Notes: generated by a model not told the origin, from the sequence alone. A stretch of DNA of 64,000 nt from Parapontixanthobacter aurantiacus (GCF_009827635.1 NZ_WTYW01000003.1:295171-359170); one strand, 5' to 3'; shown: positions 49,842 through 58,962, counted from the first letter of the stretch. Translations and numbers: made by a program.

Positions 49842-50662
49842 GTGCGCAGAATTGCGAATTGCGACGGCTGTTTTCCGACGGCACACATCAGCTTATCCTG
49901 AAAATACCCGGAACGGCTACATCTGGCGAACGATGGATGACAATTCTGGTCGAGGGACTGAAATCCAAGGGTTCGGCGCAAGGCGAAAGCACGGTCGAAT
50001 TTCTTCCGGCAGTAGGGACGACTGAGGAACAACCGCATTATACGCTCGAGACCGAAGTCGACTTTTGGGGACTATATACCCCGGCGGAAATTCATAAACA
50101 GACGGAAACGGGAAAAAGATACGAGGAATTACTTGCGAATGACGATCGCGAAGCTGCCGAAAAGTTACTGGCTGTTCTCGAAGAGGAAGAAGCGAAACGC
50201 GAGAAGGAAGTAACCGGATTATTGGTCGAAGGAGCGTTCGAAAAGGACCTTCTTATAAAAACCGGGGCCATGCGCGCGGCAATGAATGTCTTGCGAGACT
50301 GCGCAAGCACCCTCCCGAAAGCATGGGGTGTCGAGGAGGAGGCGGCGTATCCACCCGAACCGGTAGACGAACGTATTTGGTTAAAGCGCATTATCGCCGC
50401 TTATCCTGCAAAATCGTTGCGAAATCGGGAAATCGGCAATCTGCCGGTCATCTTGGTCATCGGAACCGACGGCAGCATCGAAAATTGCATCGTGCCTTCC
50501 TCTCCGGCTTCGCAGACCCTCCAGGAAGAAACGTGCAAAAACCTCAAGCGGTACGCGAAGTTCGCTCCTGCACGAAATGAGGCGGGTGAGGCGATTAGAG
50601 GCATTTGGCAAACGACAGTGGTCTATGAACTTTTCTTTACCCGCGAGACGATCCTTCAATAG
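49724..50662 (+). CDS. Secreted TonB-C-like domain protein, copy 1
   Basis: 312 residues from the ATG at 49724 (AGGGGGAG site). A signal peptide ends near residue 21 (PGAALA). The middle is charged, with a Glu/Lys-rich coiled region at about 130-175. A C-terminal domain at about 240-305 resembles TonB C-termini of the sphingomonad energy-transducer family: PVILVIGTDGSIENC, then FAPARNEAGEAIRGIWQTTV. No membrane anchor remains after cleavage, so classic TonB function is doubtful. The body is AT-richer than neighbours. Copy 2 follows in tandem. Confidence 0.7.
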   Translation: MKFAVSLLAPIALCLPGAALANDEEPLVFEPTSQWNVDYGAQNCELRRLFSDGTHQLILKIPGTATSGERWMTILVEGLKSKGSAQGESTVEFLPAVGTTEEQPHYTLETEVDFWGLYTPAEIHKQTETGKRYEELLANDDREAAEKLLAVLEEEEAKREKEVTGLLVEGAFEKDLLIKTGAMRAAMNVLRDCASTLPKAWGVEEEAAYPPEPVDERIWLKRIIAAYPAKSLRNREIGNLPVILVIGTDGSIENCIVPSSPASQTLQEETCKNLKRYAKFAPARNEAGEAIRGIWQTTVVYELFFTRETILQ

Positions 50663-50685
50663 CGATCTGAAACTCTGGCGCGATC

Positions 50686-50981
50686 CGGTCCGGTTTCGGC
50701 ACAGCACCGAACCGGCTCTACCGACCGGCAACTTGCACGGCCTCTCTTTCGCACCTAGCATGGTGTGATTGGGGGGCCGTCTTCGCTTGCGCGACACTCT
50801 ATTCGTTCAGCGTGTCGCATGGGACGCAGCGGGAATTGCGCGGCCTTCAGAAGGGGGAGCGCCATGAAATTCGCCGTATCGCTGTTAGCGCCGATTGCCT
50901 TGTGCCTGCCGGGCGCTGCTCTCGCAAACGACGAAGAGCCGCTGGTATTTGAACCCACGTCGCAATGGAACGTCGATTACG
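50686..50981 (+). repeat. Direct repeat copy 2 (296 bp, identical to 49546-49841)
   Basis: Second, base-for-base identical copy of the 5' module, at an offset of exactly 1140. It gives the downstream gene the same hairpin, leader, ribosome site and signal peptide. After 50981 the two genes diverge at once. Confidence 0.98.
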
Positions 50982-51775
50982 CGGAATATGAATGCGCTCT
51001 CCAGCGGGCCTTTTCGGACGGTGAGCACAATTTATTGATGCGGGCTTCGCAAAGCGTTGCGGACGAGAAGCTGAACATGACAATCCTCGTAGAGGGTTTG
51101 GAGCCGCGCAAGGCAAAAAAGGGTGAATCTTCGTTTCAGTTTCTTCCAGCGGCTTTCCCCTCTGAGCAGTCCGAGTTTCATACGCTGAAAGCCGACGATG
51201 GTTATTGGGGGATCATGGGTGAGGCTTTGATCTACGAGAAAAGCGGATCCTCAAACAATAGCGAGGAGATTCTGCAGGATGGCGAAGAAATCGCTGGAGC
51301 CCAGCCTGCGCCAATCAGCATGGAGGAACGCGCTTCGCGAGAAGAGGCAATAAAAAGTCTTTCAGTGAAGGATGCATTCGAAAACGATCTCTTGCTCCAA
51401 ACAGGCCCTCTTCACTCCGCCATGAACGTGATGCGCGATTGCATAGCCAATCTACACCAAAGCTGGGGTGTCGAGGAAGCTGCGCAACCTGTCGCTCTGG
51501 TCAAGGAAAGGGCCTTGTTTCGCGCTTTTTCTAACGTGCTACCTTGGGGGGGTTTTACAAGCGACGAAAGGCGCTATGTCCCCATTGTGTTGATCGTTGG
51601 AACGGACCAACGTGTCGAGCGATGCATGATCCTTCCGAGTTCTGCGCCGTTGGATTTTGCGAATGAAGTGTGCGAAGTGGTCAAACGTCACGCACGTTTC
51701 GACCCGGCCAAAAACGCGTCGGGCGATCCGATACGAGGCGTTTGGCGTACGAGCGTTTCGTTTATCATGCACTAA
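50864..51775 (+). CDS. Secreted TonB-C-like domain protein, copy 2
   Basis: 303 residues. The first 38 or so are identical to copy 1, including the signal peptide. The rest is related at roughly 40 percent by eye, with shared anchors AMNV-RDC, WGVEE and a TonB-C-like end (VPIVLIVGTDQRVERC, FDPAKNASGDPIRGVWRTSV). The central linker differs in length and sequence (SSNNSEEILQDGEE). Two conserved cysteines in the end domain could pair. Function unknown; probably periplasmic. Confidence 0.7.
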   Translation: MKFAVSLLAPIALCLPGAALANDEEPLVFEPTSQWNVDYAEYECALQRAFSDGEHNLLMRASQSVADEKLNMTILVEGLEPRKAKKGESSFQFLPAAFPSEQSEFHTLKADDGYWGIMGEALIYEKSGSSNNSEEILQDGEEIAGAQPAPISMEERASREEAIKSLSVKDAFENDLLLQTGPLHSAMNVMRDCIANLHQSWGVEEAAQPVALVKERALFRAFSNVLPWGGFTSDERRYVPIVLIVGTDQRVERCMILPSSAPLDFANEVCEVVKRHARFDPAKNASGDPIRGVWRTSVSFIMH

Positions 51776-51816
51776 TTCAAGCTCGGCACAGCGGTCCGAA
51801 CAATCAAGCCCCCACC

Positions 51817-52137
51817 TTAGGCGGCGAGCGCGCGCTGGCCGTCCGCCGTCATGCCGTACAGGGACTGGCGCAGCATGATGCTCGCATGATTGATGAACGC
51901 TCCACCACTGCGTCTGTGTTCGGCGATTGCTGCGCGGATAGCCCCGATGCAGATGCGGCGCGCTTCGTCATTGCGGCCCTCCATGCCGTATAGCTGGATG
52001 AAGTAGCGCATCTGCCCGCCGAGCAAGCCGAGCAACATTCCAAACAGACGGTCGTCCTCGTCCTTGGTCGCGCTTCCGTTCTGCGAGCGGTGAATGCTTG
52101 CAACGACGTCCTCGATCGCTTCCATACGGTAACTCAT
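51817..52137 (-). CDS. Hypothetical protein (106 aa)
   Basis: Start chosen at the ATG at 52137, which has a strong GAGGAGAG site; the longer frame adds an unlikely Arg/Ser leader. The peptide begins MSYRMEAIEDVVASIHRSQN and is helical and soluble, with LFGMLLGLLGGQMRYFIQLYG in the centre and SIMLRQSLYGMTADGQ at the end. No family recognised. Convergent with the TonB-C-like copy 2 gene. Confidence 0.65.
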   Translation of the reverse strand: MSYRMEAIEDVVASIHRSQNGSATKDEDDRLFGMLLGLLGGQMRYFIQLYGMEGRNDEARRICIGAIRAAIAEHRRSGGAFINHASIMLRQSLYGMTADGQRALAA

Positions 52138-52288
52138 CACACTCTCCTCAATTCTGCCGTTCGCGCTTCGCGTCCGGTTCCTTGAGGAGAGAATTAGCGG
52201 GCTTCGTCCAACCAAATCGCTAGGGCGCAGCTACGGGTAAATACCCAGCCCCCATCGCCGGGCAATCGCCTCGCTGCTCTCTCGCCCT

Positions 52289-53512
52289 TTAGAGAATTGA
52301 CGAAAGGAAGTGTATGGTCAGGCCCACCAGCCCGCCGACCATCGTTCCGTTGATGCGGATGAACTGCAGGTCGCGGCCAACCGCGCTCTCGATGCGATCG
52401 GTCACGGTCCGCGCATCCCAGCGACGCACGGTTTCAGAGACCAGCTGTACGATCTGCCCGCCATAGCGGGTTGCGATGCCGACGGCCGTTCGCCGCGCGA
52501 AGCGGTTCACCTGTAATTGCAACCGCGGATCGTCCTCCAGCGCCTTGCCGAGTTCCGCCAGGCTGCTCGCGAACTGACCGAACCCGCCTTTCGCGTTGCC
52601 CGTGCCCCCACCGCCACGAACGCTTGCGATCAAACCGGCGCGCATCCGTTCCCAGACGCCCTGCCACCAGTCGGCGAGCGCAGGATTGGCAAGCAGGTCG
52701 TTCTTAATCCGCTCTACCTTGGCCTGCGTTTCCGGGTCTTGGCGCAATTTCGTGGCGAGGTCCTCGAGCCCCTCCTCGACCTTGCGGCGAAGCGGATGAG
52801 CCGGATCGACCAGCACTTCGGCGAGCAGGCGATAGAGCCCGTCCAGCACCGAATTCGCGAGACGCTCGTCGAGACCGGTAAACCGCAAGAGGGCATTCGC
52901 CCGCTCGTGGATCATCGCGCGGATCATGTCCTCATTGTCTTCCACCACGAGGCCCGCCCAGCGGATGATGTTGTCGATGAGCGGCCGATGGCGTCCGTCC
53001 GCCACCACCGCAGACAGCATCTGGCCGAGCAGCGGTGCGACCTCCAGTTTTTCGAGCTGCGCGGCGAGACCAGCCTTCACCTGTCCCCCCAACCTGTCGG
53101 GGTCGAGCGATTCGAGCACTTCCACGAACAGTTCGCCCGCACCCGCCCTGATACGCGAGGTCTGCTCGGAATCGGGATGGGAGAGGTAATTGCCCACGCC
53201 GCGAGCGAAGTTCATCGTGCGCATGCGCCGTGCGACGACCGTCGGCGTCAGGAAGTTATCGCGCAGGAACCCCGCCATCGTGTCGGCGATGCGGTTCTTG
53301 TTTTCCGGGATGATGGCAGTGTGCGGAATCGGCAGGCCCAACGGCCGACGGAACAGGGCGGTCACCGCGAACCAGTCGGCCAGCCCGCCGACCATTGCCG
53401 CTTCGCTGAAGGCATGGAGGTAACCCCAGGCAGGATGCCAATCGAGATATCGCCCCGACAAAAGGAACAGCGCACCCATCAGGACGAGCAGACCGGTCGC
53501 GGTTATCCTCAT
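52289..53512 (-). CDS. DUF445 membrane protein (YjiN-like)
   Basis: 407 residues. An N-terminal helix is followed by AFSEAAMVGGLADWFAVTALFRRPLGLPIPHTAIIP, the hallmark block of DUF445 proteins. Then comes a long helical, probably periplasmic or cytoplasmic, region, and a last helix at the C-terminus (INGTMVGGLVGLTIHFLSSIL). E. coli YjiN is similar in size. Role unknown; a membrane scaffold is plausible. Confidence 0.88.
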   Translation of the reverse strand: MRITATGLLVLMGALFLLSGRYLDWHPAWGYLHAFSEAAMVGGLADWFAVTALFRRPLGLPIPHTAIIPENKNRIADTMAGFLRDNFLTPTVVARRMRTMNFARGVGNYLSHPDSEQTSRIRAGAGELFVEVLESLDPDRLGGQVKAGLAAQLEKLEVAPLLGQMLSAVVADGRHRPLIDNIIRWAGLVVEDNEDMIRAMIHERANALLRFTGLDERLANSVLDGLYRLLAEVLVDPAHPLRRKVEEGLEDLATKLRQDPETQAKVERIKNDLLANPALADWWQGVWERMRAGLIASVRGGGGTGNAKGGFGQFASSLAELGKALEDDPRLQLQVNRFARRTAVGIATRYGGQIVQLVSETVRRWDARTVTDRIESAVGRDLQFIRINGTMVGGLVGLTIHFLSSIL

Positions 53513-53662
53513 GCGCCTGATGCGGTCGTTCTGATCGGTAATCGCTATCGTCGCGCCCCTGTCTTTTCGCCTGTAAAGCTAAGGGAAGGAACGGCGAGAG
53601 ACAATCCGCCGCGTGCTAGTGCCCCTGACAAGAGGACACCGCGCACGGGGGTTCGTCCGCTG

Positions 53663-56600
53663 CTATTCGGCAGGAAGGTTGCTTCCTTCACCCTCGCGCA
53701 CGGTCGCGGGACGGTTCTCGTCTCCCGGTCGATAGGTCAGGAACTTGTTGCGCATCCATGGTCCCGTGCGGCGCTCGACACTGTCCGCGAGGCTGAAACC
53801 GGCCGGCACGATAAGGAGCGTGAGGAGGGTCGAGACTATCAGGCCGCCGATGACCATCGTGCCCATCGGGGCCCGCCATGCACCATCGCCCGACAGGGAA
53901 ACGGCGGTCGGCACCATCCCGGCGGTCATGGCGACCGTAGTCATCACGATCGGCTGCGCGCGCTTGTGACCCGCATCGATGATCGCTTCGGTTTTCGCGA
54001 CCCCGTCCTTCATTGCCTCGATCGCGAAATCGATGAGCAGGATCGAGTTTTTCGACACGATTCCTAATAGCAGGAGCATCCCGATAAGGACCGGCATGGA
54101 AACCGGCTGACCTACGAGCCAGACAAGGAAGATACCGCCCAATGGTGCAAGCGCGAGCGAACACATGTTCACCAGCGGACTCATCACGCGCTTATAAAGG
54201 AGGACCAGCACGGCGAAGACCAGCAGGACGCCCGTAGGCAGTGCGACCGCGAAATTCCCCATCAGTTCCTGCTGGATTTCGTCCTGACCGACGGCGTCGC
54301 GGATGACGCCCTGCGGCAGATCCTGAAGGACCGGCAAAGCGTCGACCTGCTCCTGCGCCACGCCCTGCAACACGTTCTGCGCGAGGTCGGCCCCGACAAA
54401 GATACGGCGGCTCTGATTATAGCGCTGGATGGTCGTGGGGCCGGAACTGAGCGAAATGTCCGCAACGCGGCTCAAGGGCACGGAACCGCCATTGATCGTC
54501 GGAACCGGCAGGTTGCGCAGCGTATCGAGATCCTGCCGCGAACTCTCGGGCAGTTTTACCGTGATCGGTATCTGGCGATCGGAGAGCGAGAACTTGGCTG
54601 CGTTCTGCTCGATCTCGCCAAGGGTCGCAATGCGGATGGCCTGGCTCAGCGCGACGGTGGATACGCCAAGCGATGCAGCCAGTTCCTCGCGCGGTTCGAT
54701 GAGGATCTCGGGCCGGTTGACGTCGGCATCGATGCGCGGTGCAACGAGGGTGTCGAGCCCGCGCATCTGCTCGACCAGCGTAGCCGCGGTTTCATTGAGC
54801 AGTTCAGGGTCCGAACCAGCCAGCATGACCGTGATGTCGCGGCCCGAACCACCGCCACCGCCGCCATTCTGCGACTGAAAGCGAACGCGAGCATCGGCGA
54901 TCTGCGCCAGCCGGGGCGCAAGGTCGCGCTCGAACTCGATTGAGGTCTTTTCGCGGTCAGGCTTCAGAGTGATGTAGATCGTCGCATTGCCTTCGCGCAC
55001 ACGCTCCAGCGCTCGCTCTACCTCAGGCTGTTCGTAAAGGATCTCGGCGACGTAGTCGGCCACCCGCTCCGTCGTTTCCAGCGTCGTGCCCGGCACCATG
55101 TCGATCTGAACCTGGCTGTTGTCGGTGTTGATGTCCGGTTGGAACTGCCCCGGCGTGTTCATGAACAGGACGATGGTGACAAGGAATGCGACGTAGCCGA
55201 TACCGAGCATCCATACCCGGTGATCGAGGAACCGCGCGGAAAGATACTGCCAGGAAGCACGTGCACGGGAGCCCAACAGGGAAACCGGCAAACCGATCAG
55301 CGGCAACAGGAACCGCAGAGAAAGACCTGCCAGAGCAATCACGAACAGCAGCTGGATAATCTGAAGTGTCTTCCGGACGAGGCCGTGCAGCCACCCGGCA
55401 GGATCGGCAGAAACTGCTGCGGCTAGCGTTCCCGGAATATCGATCGCGGACAGGAGATTGAACGACCCAAACACGACGAAGGCTGGCACGGCCATCGCGG
55501 CGATCAGCAGAAGAATGCCCGACGTGACGTAGAGGAAGCCGTGCTTCGGGCGCGCATGACCCTCGCGTGCACGATTCATGTCCGTCCGATCGAGCGACCA
55601 GCGCAGGACGTTCATGTAGCGGTCCATCCACTTGCCCTCACCATGGGCGGTGTGGCCCTTGGCCTTGAGGTAGTAGGCCGCGATCATCGGCGTGATCATA
55701 CGAGCGACCGCGAGGCTCATCAGGACGGAGACGACCACCGTCAGGCCGAAATTTTTGAAGAACTGACCGGAAATGCCGGGCATCAAGCCCACCGGAAGGA
55801 AGACCGCCACGATGCAGAAGGACGTCGCGACGACCGCGAGACCGATCTCGTCGGCCGCGTCGATGGACGCCTGATAGGCGGATTTGCCCATCCTCATATG
55901 GCGCACGATGTTCTCGATCTCCACGATGGCATCGTCGACGAGCACCCCGGCAACAAGGCCCAGTGCTAAGAGCGAGAGGAAGTTCAGGTTGAAGCCGAGC
56001 AGGTCCATGAACCAGAAGGTCGGGATCGCGGACAGCGGAATGGCGATTGCGGAGATGATCGTCGCCCGCCAGTCGCGCAGGAAGAAGAAGACGACGACGA
56101 CCGCCAGCACCGCACCCTCGATCATGGCGGCGATCGAGCTTTCGTACTGGCTTTCGGTATATTGGACCGTGTTGAACAGCGGAATGAAGCGAACGCCGGG
56201 GTTCTCTGCCTCGAGTTCCGCGATCGTTTCCTTCGCCGCATCGAAGACGGTGACGTCGGATGCTCCCTTTGCGCGGGACATCGCGAAGTTGACGACTTCG
56301 GTATCGCGCACCTTGCTGATGGAAGTGCGCTCGCTGTAACCGTCGCGGACCGTCGCGACGTCGCCCAGCCGAACGGTCGCGCCGTTACCGAGCTGGATCT
56401 GACGCTGCGAAAGTTCAAACGCCGTGTCGGTATTGCCGAGGACGCGAATGGACTGGCGCGTTCCCCCCACTTCCGCAGCGCCGCCGGCGGCGTCGATATT
56501 GTTCTGCCGCAGGACGGAATTGATCTGCCCCGCAGTCACGCCCAGCGCCTGCATCCTGGGCAGGTCGAGGATCACCTCGATCTCCCGGTCGACGCCCCCG

Positions 56601-57139
56601 AACCGATCGACCTGCGCCATGCCCTCGACCGCGAGAAGGCGCTTGGCCACCGTGTCGTCGATGAACCAGCTCAGCTGCTCGATGGTCATGTCGGCGGCCT
56701 CGACCGCGTAGATGCCGAGGAAGCCGCCCGAAATTTCGATCTTGTTGATCCGCGGCTCGAGAATGCCATCGGGCAGGCTGCCCCGGATCGTGCCGATCGC
56801 GTTGTCGACCTCGATCACGGCATCATTGACGTCGGTGCCGATCTCGAACTCGACGGTGGTGTTCGAATTGCCCTCGCTCGCGGAGGAGGTGATGGTCTTC
56901 ACTCCGTTGATCGAGCGAACGGCAGATTCGACGAGCTGCGTGATCTGGTTCTCGATCTCGGTCGGTGCCGCCCCCGGCTGCGAGATGGAAACGTTGACGG
57001 CAGGAAATTCCACGTCCGGATTGTTGACGACATCCATGCGATTGAAGCTCAGCAACCCGGCGAGCAGCAGGGCCGTGAAAATCACGATCGGAATGACCGG
57101 ATTGCGGATCGACCACGCGGATATCTTGTTAAAGTCCAT
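53663..57139 (-). CDS. RND efflux permease with extra membrane insertion
   Basis: 1158 residues, inner-membrane proton/drug antiporter of the HAE1/AcrB type. It shows NNPDVEFPAVNVSISQPGA near the start, the proton-relay aspartates in VLVDDAIVEIENI (about 401-402) and the partner lysine in GIVSKNSILLIDFA in the second half. The family norm is about 1040. The excess is a block at about residues 518-635, between the first half and TM7, holding two added hydrophobic segments (GFLYVTSGILLLIAAMAVPA and LQIIQLLFVIALAGLSLRF). It works with the adaptor upstream. An outer-membrane channel is not encoded nearby. Confidence 0.95.
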   Translation of the reverse strand: MDFNKISAWSIRNPVIPIVIFTALLLAGLLSFNRMDVVNNPDVEFPAVNVSISQPGAAPTEIENQITQLVESAVRSINGVKTITSSASEGNSNTTVEFEIGTDVNDAVIEVDNAIGTIRGSLPDGILEPRINKIEISGGFLGIYAVEAADMTIEQLSWFIDDTVAKRLLAVEGMAQVDRFGGVDREIEVILDLPRMQALGVTAGQINSVLRQNNIDAAGGAAEVGGTRQSIRVLGNTDTAFELSQRQIQLGNGATVRLGDVATVRDGYSERTSISKVRDTEVVNFAMSRAKGASDVTVFDAAKETIAELEAENPGVRFIPLFNTVQYTESQYESSIAAMIEGAVLAVVVVFFFLRDWRATIISAIAIPLSAIPTFWFMDLLGFNLNFLSLLALGLVAGVLVDDAIVEIENIVRHMRMGKSAYQASIDAADEIGLAVVATSFCIVAVFLPVGLMPGISGQFFKNFGLTVVVSVLMSLAVARMITPMIAAYYLKAKGHTAHGEGKWMDRYMNVLRWSLDRTDMNRAREGHARPKHGFLYVTSGILLLIAAMAVPAFVVFGSFNLLSAIDIPGTLAAAVSADPAGWLHGLVRKTLQIIQLLFVIALAGLSLRFLLPLIGLPVSLLGSRARASWQYLSARFLDHRVWMLGIGYVAFLVTIVLFMNTPGQFQPDINTDNSQVQIDMVPGTTLETTERVADYVAEILYEQPEVERALERVREGNATIYITLKPDREKTSIEFERDLAPRLAQIADARVRFQSQNGGGGGGSGRDITVMLAGSDPELLNETAATLVEQMRGLDTLVAPRIDADVNRPEILIEPREELAASLGVSTVALSQAIRIATLGEIEQNAAKFSLSDRQIPITVKLPESSRQDLDTLRNLPVPTINGGSVPLSRVADISLSSGPTTIQRYNQSRRIFVGADLAQNVLQGVAQEQVDALPVLQDLPQGVIRDAVGQDEIQQELMGNFAVALPTGVLLVFAVLVLLYKRVMSPLVNMCSLALAPLGGIFLVWLVGQPVSMPVLIGMLLLLGIVSKNSILLIDFAIEAMKDGVAKTEAIIDAGHKRAQPIVMTTVAMTAGMVPTAVSLSGDGAWRAPMGTMVIGGLIVSTLLTLLIVPAGFSLADSVERRTGPWMRNKFLTYRPGDENRPATVREGEGSNLPAE

Positions 57140-57155
57140 TACGGATCTGCCAGTT

Positions 57156-57275
57156 TCAGGACGTACGGCTCAGCCGCTCGTCGGTATTGAAGACGGTATC
57201 GAGGAAGGCCGCCGCGTCGATACGGGACCTCTCCAGGGTATTGCGACTTGCGCTACCGTGAATGGCAGCGCTCAT
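57156..57275 (-). CDS. Possible 39-aa peptide inside the RND operon
   Basis: The frame starts at an ATG overlapping the adaptor stop (ATGA) and ends 16 bases before the permease start. It begins MSAAIHGSASRNTLERSRID and ends FNTDERLSRTS. The packing suggests translational coupling, but no family or separate ribosome site supports it, so it may be a spacer. Confidence 0.3.
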   Translation of the reverse strand: MSAAIHGSASRNTLERSRIDAAAFLDTVFNTDERLSRTS

Positions 57276-58462
57276 TGCGTGTCGGCGGCGACCGGATTGA
57301 CCGTTTCGCCCGGCGTCAGGAAGCCGCCTGCGCGCAGCACGATGCGTTCGCTTCCGGTAAGGCCTTCGGTCACTGTCACGCCGTCGGCCGTTACGCGTCC
57401 GAGGGTGATCGCGCGCCGCTCCACCGTATTGTTCTCGCCGACGATATAGACGTAGCTGCCTTCGCGATCGGAAAGGACCGCGCTTTCGGGAAGCAACGGT
57501 GCGTTGGTCGTTCCGCTGAGGATACGCGCAGTGGCAAAGCCGCCGGGTCGCAATTCCGGAGCATAGGAGAGGGCGATGCGCACGCGTCCCTGCCGGTTCT
57601 GCTGATCGATGGTCGGCGCGACCTGCCACACCTGGCCATCAAAAGTCTGGTCCGTTCCGGCGGGCGTTACCTCGGCGCTCGTGCCGACCGATATCCGCGC
57701 AAGCTCGGATTCGCCGACTTCGGCCTGCAATTCCATTTCGCCGCCACGAGCGATACGAAACAGGACACCCGAACCGCCGGACACCGTCGCACCGGGCTCG
57801 ACATTGCGTTCGAGCAGAAGGCCAGCGGCAGGGGCGGTGATGTTCAGCCGAGCATTGCGGGCCTGCAATTCGTTGTACTGGGCGCGGGCCACCTGGACGC
57901 GCGCGACCGCACTGTCCCGGGTGGCAGTCAAACGGTCGATTTCGGCGGTCGAGATGAATCCGCGATCGACGAGCTGGCGGGCGCGGTCGAGATTGCTTTG
58001 CGCAAGGTTGGCATCGGCTTGCGCGACGTCAATCTGGGCCCGGGCGCTTCGGGCTTGTTCGTTCTGAACCGAGCGATCGATCACCGCCAAGACCTGTCCC
58101 TGCCTCACCCATTCGCCGGCATCGACCGGAACGGATACGACGCGGCCACCTTCACCCACGACGCCGACCGGGAGTTCGCGCCGCGCGAATAGCGTGCCGG
58201 GCGCATTGATGACGCCCTCAACCGTACCGCGGCCCGGAGAAATGACCGTTATCGACGGTGCCTGCTCGCTATTGCCCTCTTCCGCAGGCGCAGCATCGCC
58301 GCTCGACACGAAATAATAGGCTGCCGCGATGGCAGCCAGGAGGAGGATGGCGAGTCCGATCCACAATTTGCGGCGAGAGGTCTCGCGCGGTTCTCCGTCG
58401 AGACCGATTTCCCTGTTCAGTGGTTCAGCACTGTCCGATCCCACGCGGGAATTGTAGTTCAT
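57272..58462 (-). CDS. RND efflux periplasmic adaptor (membrane fusion protein)
   Basis: 396 residues from the ATG at 58462, with GAGG seven bases ahead; a GTG two codons earlier is possible. An N-terminal anchor helix (WIGLAILLLAAIAAAYYFV) is followed by the barrel/lipoyl part (VISPGRGTVEGVINAPGTL, PVDAGEWVRQGQVLAVID), a coiled-coil hairpin rich in Ala/Gln/Arg (about 120-185) and the lipoyl second half GLLLERNVEPGATV. It bridges the permease to an outer-membrane channel. First gene of the pair; no local repressor gene. Confidence 0.95.
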   Translation of the reverse strand: MNYNSRVGSDSAEPLNREIGLDGEPRETSRRKLWIGLAILLLAAIAAAYYFVSSGDAAPAEEGNSEQAPSITVISPGRGTVEGVINAPGTLFARRELPVGVVGEGGRVVSVPVDAGEWVRQGQVLAVIDRSVQNEQARSARAQIDVAQADANLAQSNLDRARQLVDRGFISTAEIDRLTATRDSAVARVQVARAQYNELQARNARLNITAPAAGLLLERNVEPGATVSGGSGVLFRIARGGEMELQAEVGESELARISVGTSAEVTPAGTDQTFDGQVWQVAPTIDQQNRQGRVRIALSYAPELRPGGFATARILSGTTNAPLLPESAVLSDREGSYVYIVGENNTVERRAITLGRVTADGVTVTEGLTGSERIVLRAGGFLTPGETVNPVAADTQ

Positions 58463-58500
58463 GGCCACGCCTCGCTCGACTTTCCGGCTGGTGTATTAGT

Positions 58501-58591
58501 CACATATGTCACTGGGTGCAAGTCCTTAAGAGCCGCGTAATCCGGCTTCCCGCCCCCTGCAATCGCCCCTTCGACGGACGACATATATGTC
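58501..58591. promoter_or_regulatory. Two ACATAT(AT)GT palindromes upstream of RND operon
   Basis: CACATATGTCA (58501-58511) and the perfect palindrome GACATATATGTC (58580-58591) lie 40-130 bases ahead of the adaptor start in an otherwise GC-rich stretch. Paired palindromes before an efflux operon are typical of repressor sites (for example TetR or MarR). No regulator gene is adjacent. Confidence 0.4.
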
Positions 58592-58619
58592 CGACCAAAT
58601 TTCCGTGCCGCAGTTTCCG

Positions 58620-58659
58620 GAATAAGAAAAGGGCGAAGCGATCCTAAGTCGCTCCGCCC
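58620..58659 (-). terminator. Terminator after YeaQ-type gene (bidirectional)
   Basis: GGGCGAAGCGA and TCGCTCCGCCC form an 11-base stem with one mismatch around a 7-base loop. On the minus strand it is followed by TTTTCTTATT. The other side is also T-rich, so it may work both ways. Confidence 0.8.
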
Positions 58660-58695
58660 AGTTATTTCTTTCGAACAGTGTTGTAAAAGCGGCGC

Positions 58696-58962
58696 TTACC
58701 GTACGCGGCCACGCTGTACGAGGTTGATGATGCCGAGAAGCACGATCGCACCGATGATGGCGATAATGAATCCGGTGAGGTTGAAGCTCTGGATGGTTCC
58801 CTCGACACCGAACAATGCGCTTGCGAGGAAGTTACCGATAAGCGCGCCGATGATGCCGACCACGATGTTCCAGAAAATGCCCATCGAGGCATCGCGGTTC
58901 ATCACGAGGCTGGCAAGCCATCCGGCCACACCCCCTACGATAATTGCGATAATCCATCCCAT
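58696..58962 (-). CDS. GlsB/YeaQ/YmgE-family stress membrane protein
   Basis: 88 residues from the ATG at 58962 with an AGGAGA site. It has three hydrophobic helices with the family features MGWIIAIIVGGVAGWLAS, NIVVGIIGALIGNFLA and IIAIIGAIVLLGIINLV. Members are small inner-membrane proteins induced by stress. An EcfG-type promoter (GGAAC-N17-TGTT) lies about 50 bases upstream, and a terminator follows. Confidence 0.9.
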   Translation of the reverse strand: MGWIIAIIVGGVAGWLASLVMNRDASMGIFWNIVVGIIGALIGNFLASALFGVEGTIQSFNLTGFIIAIIGAIVLLGIINLVQRGRVR

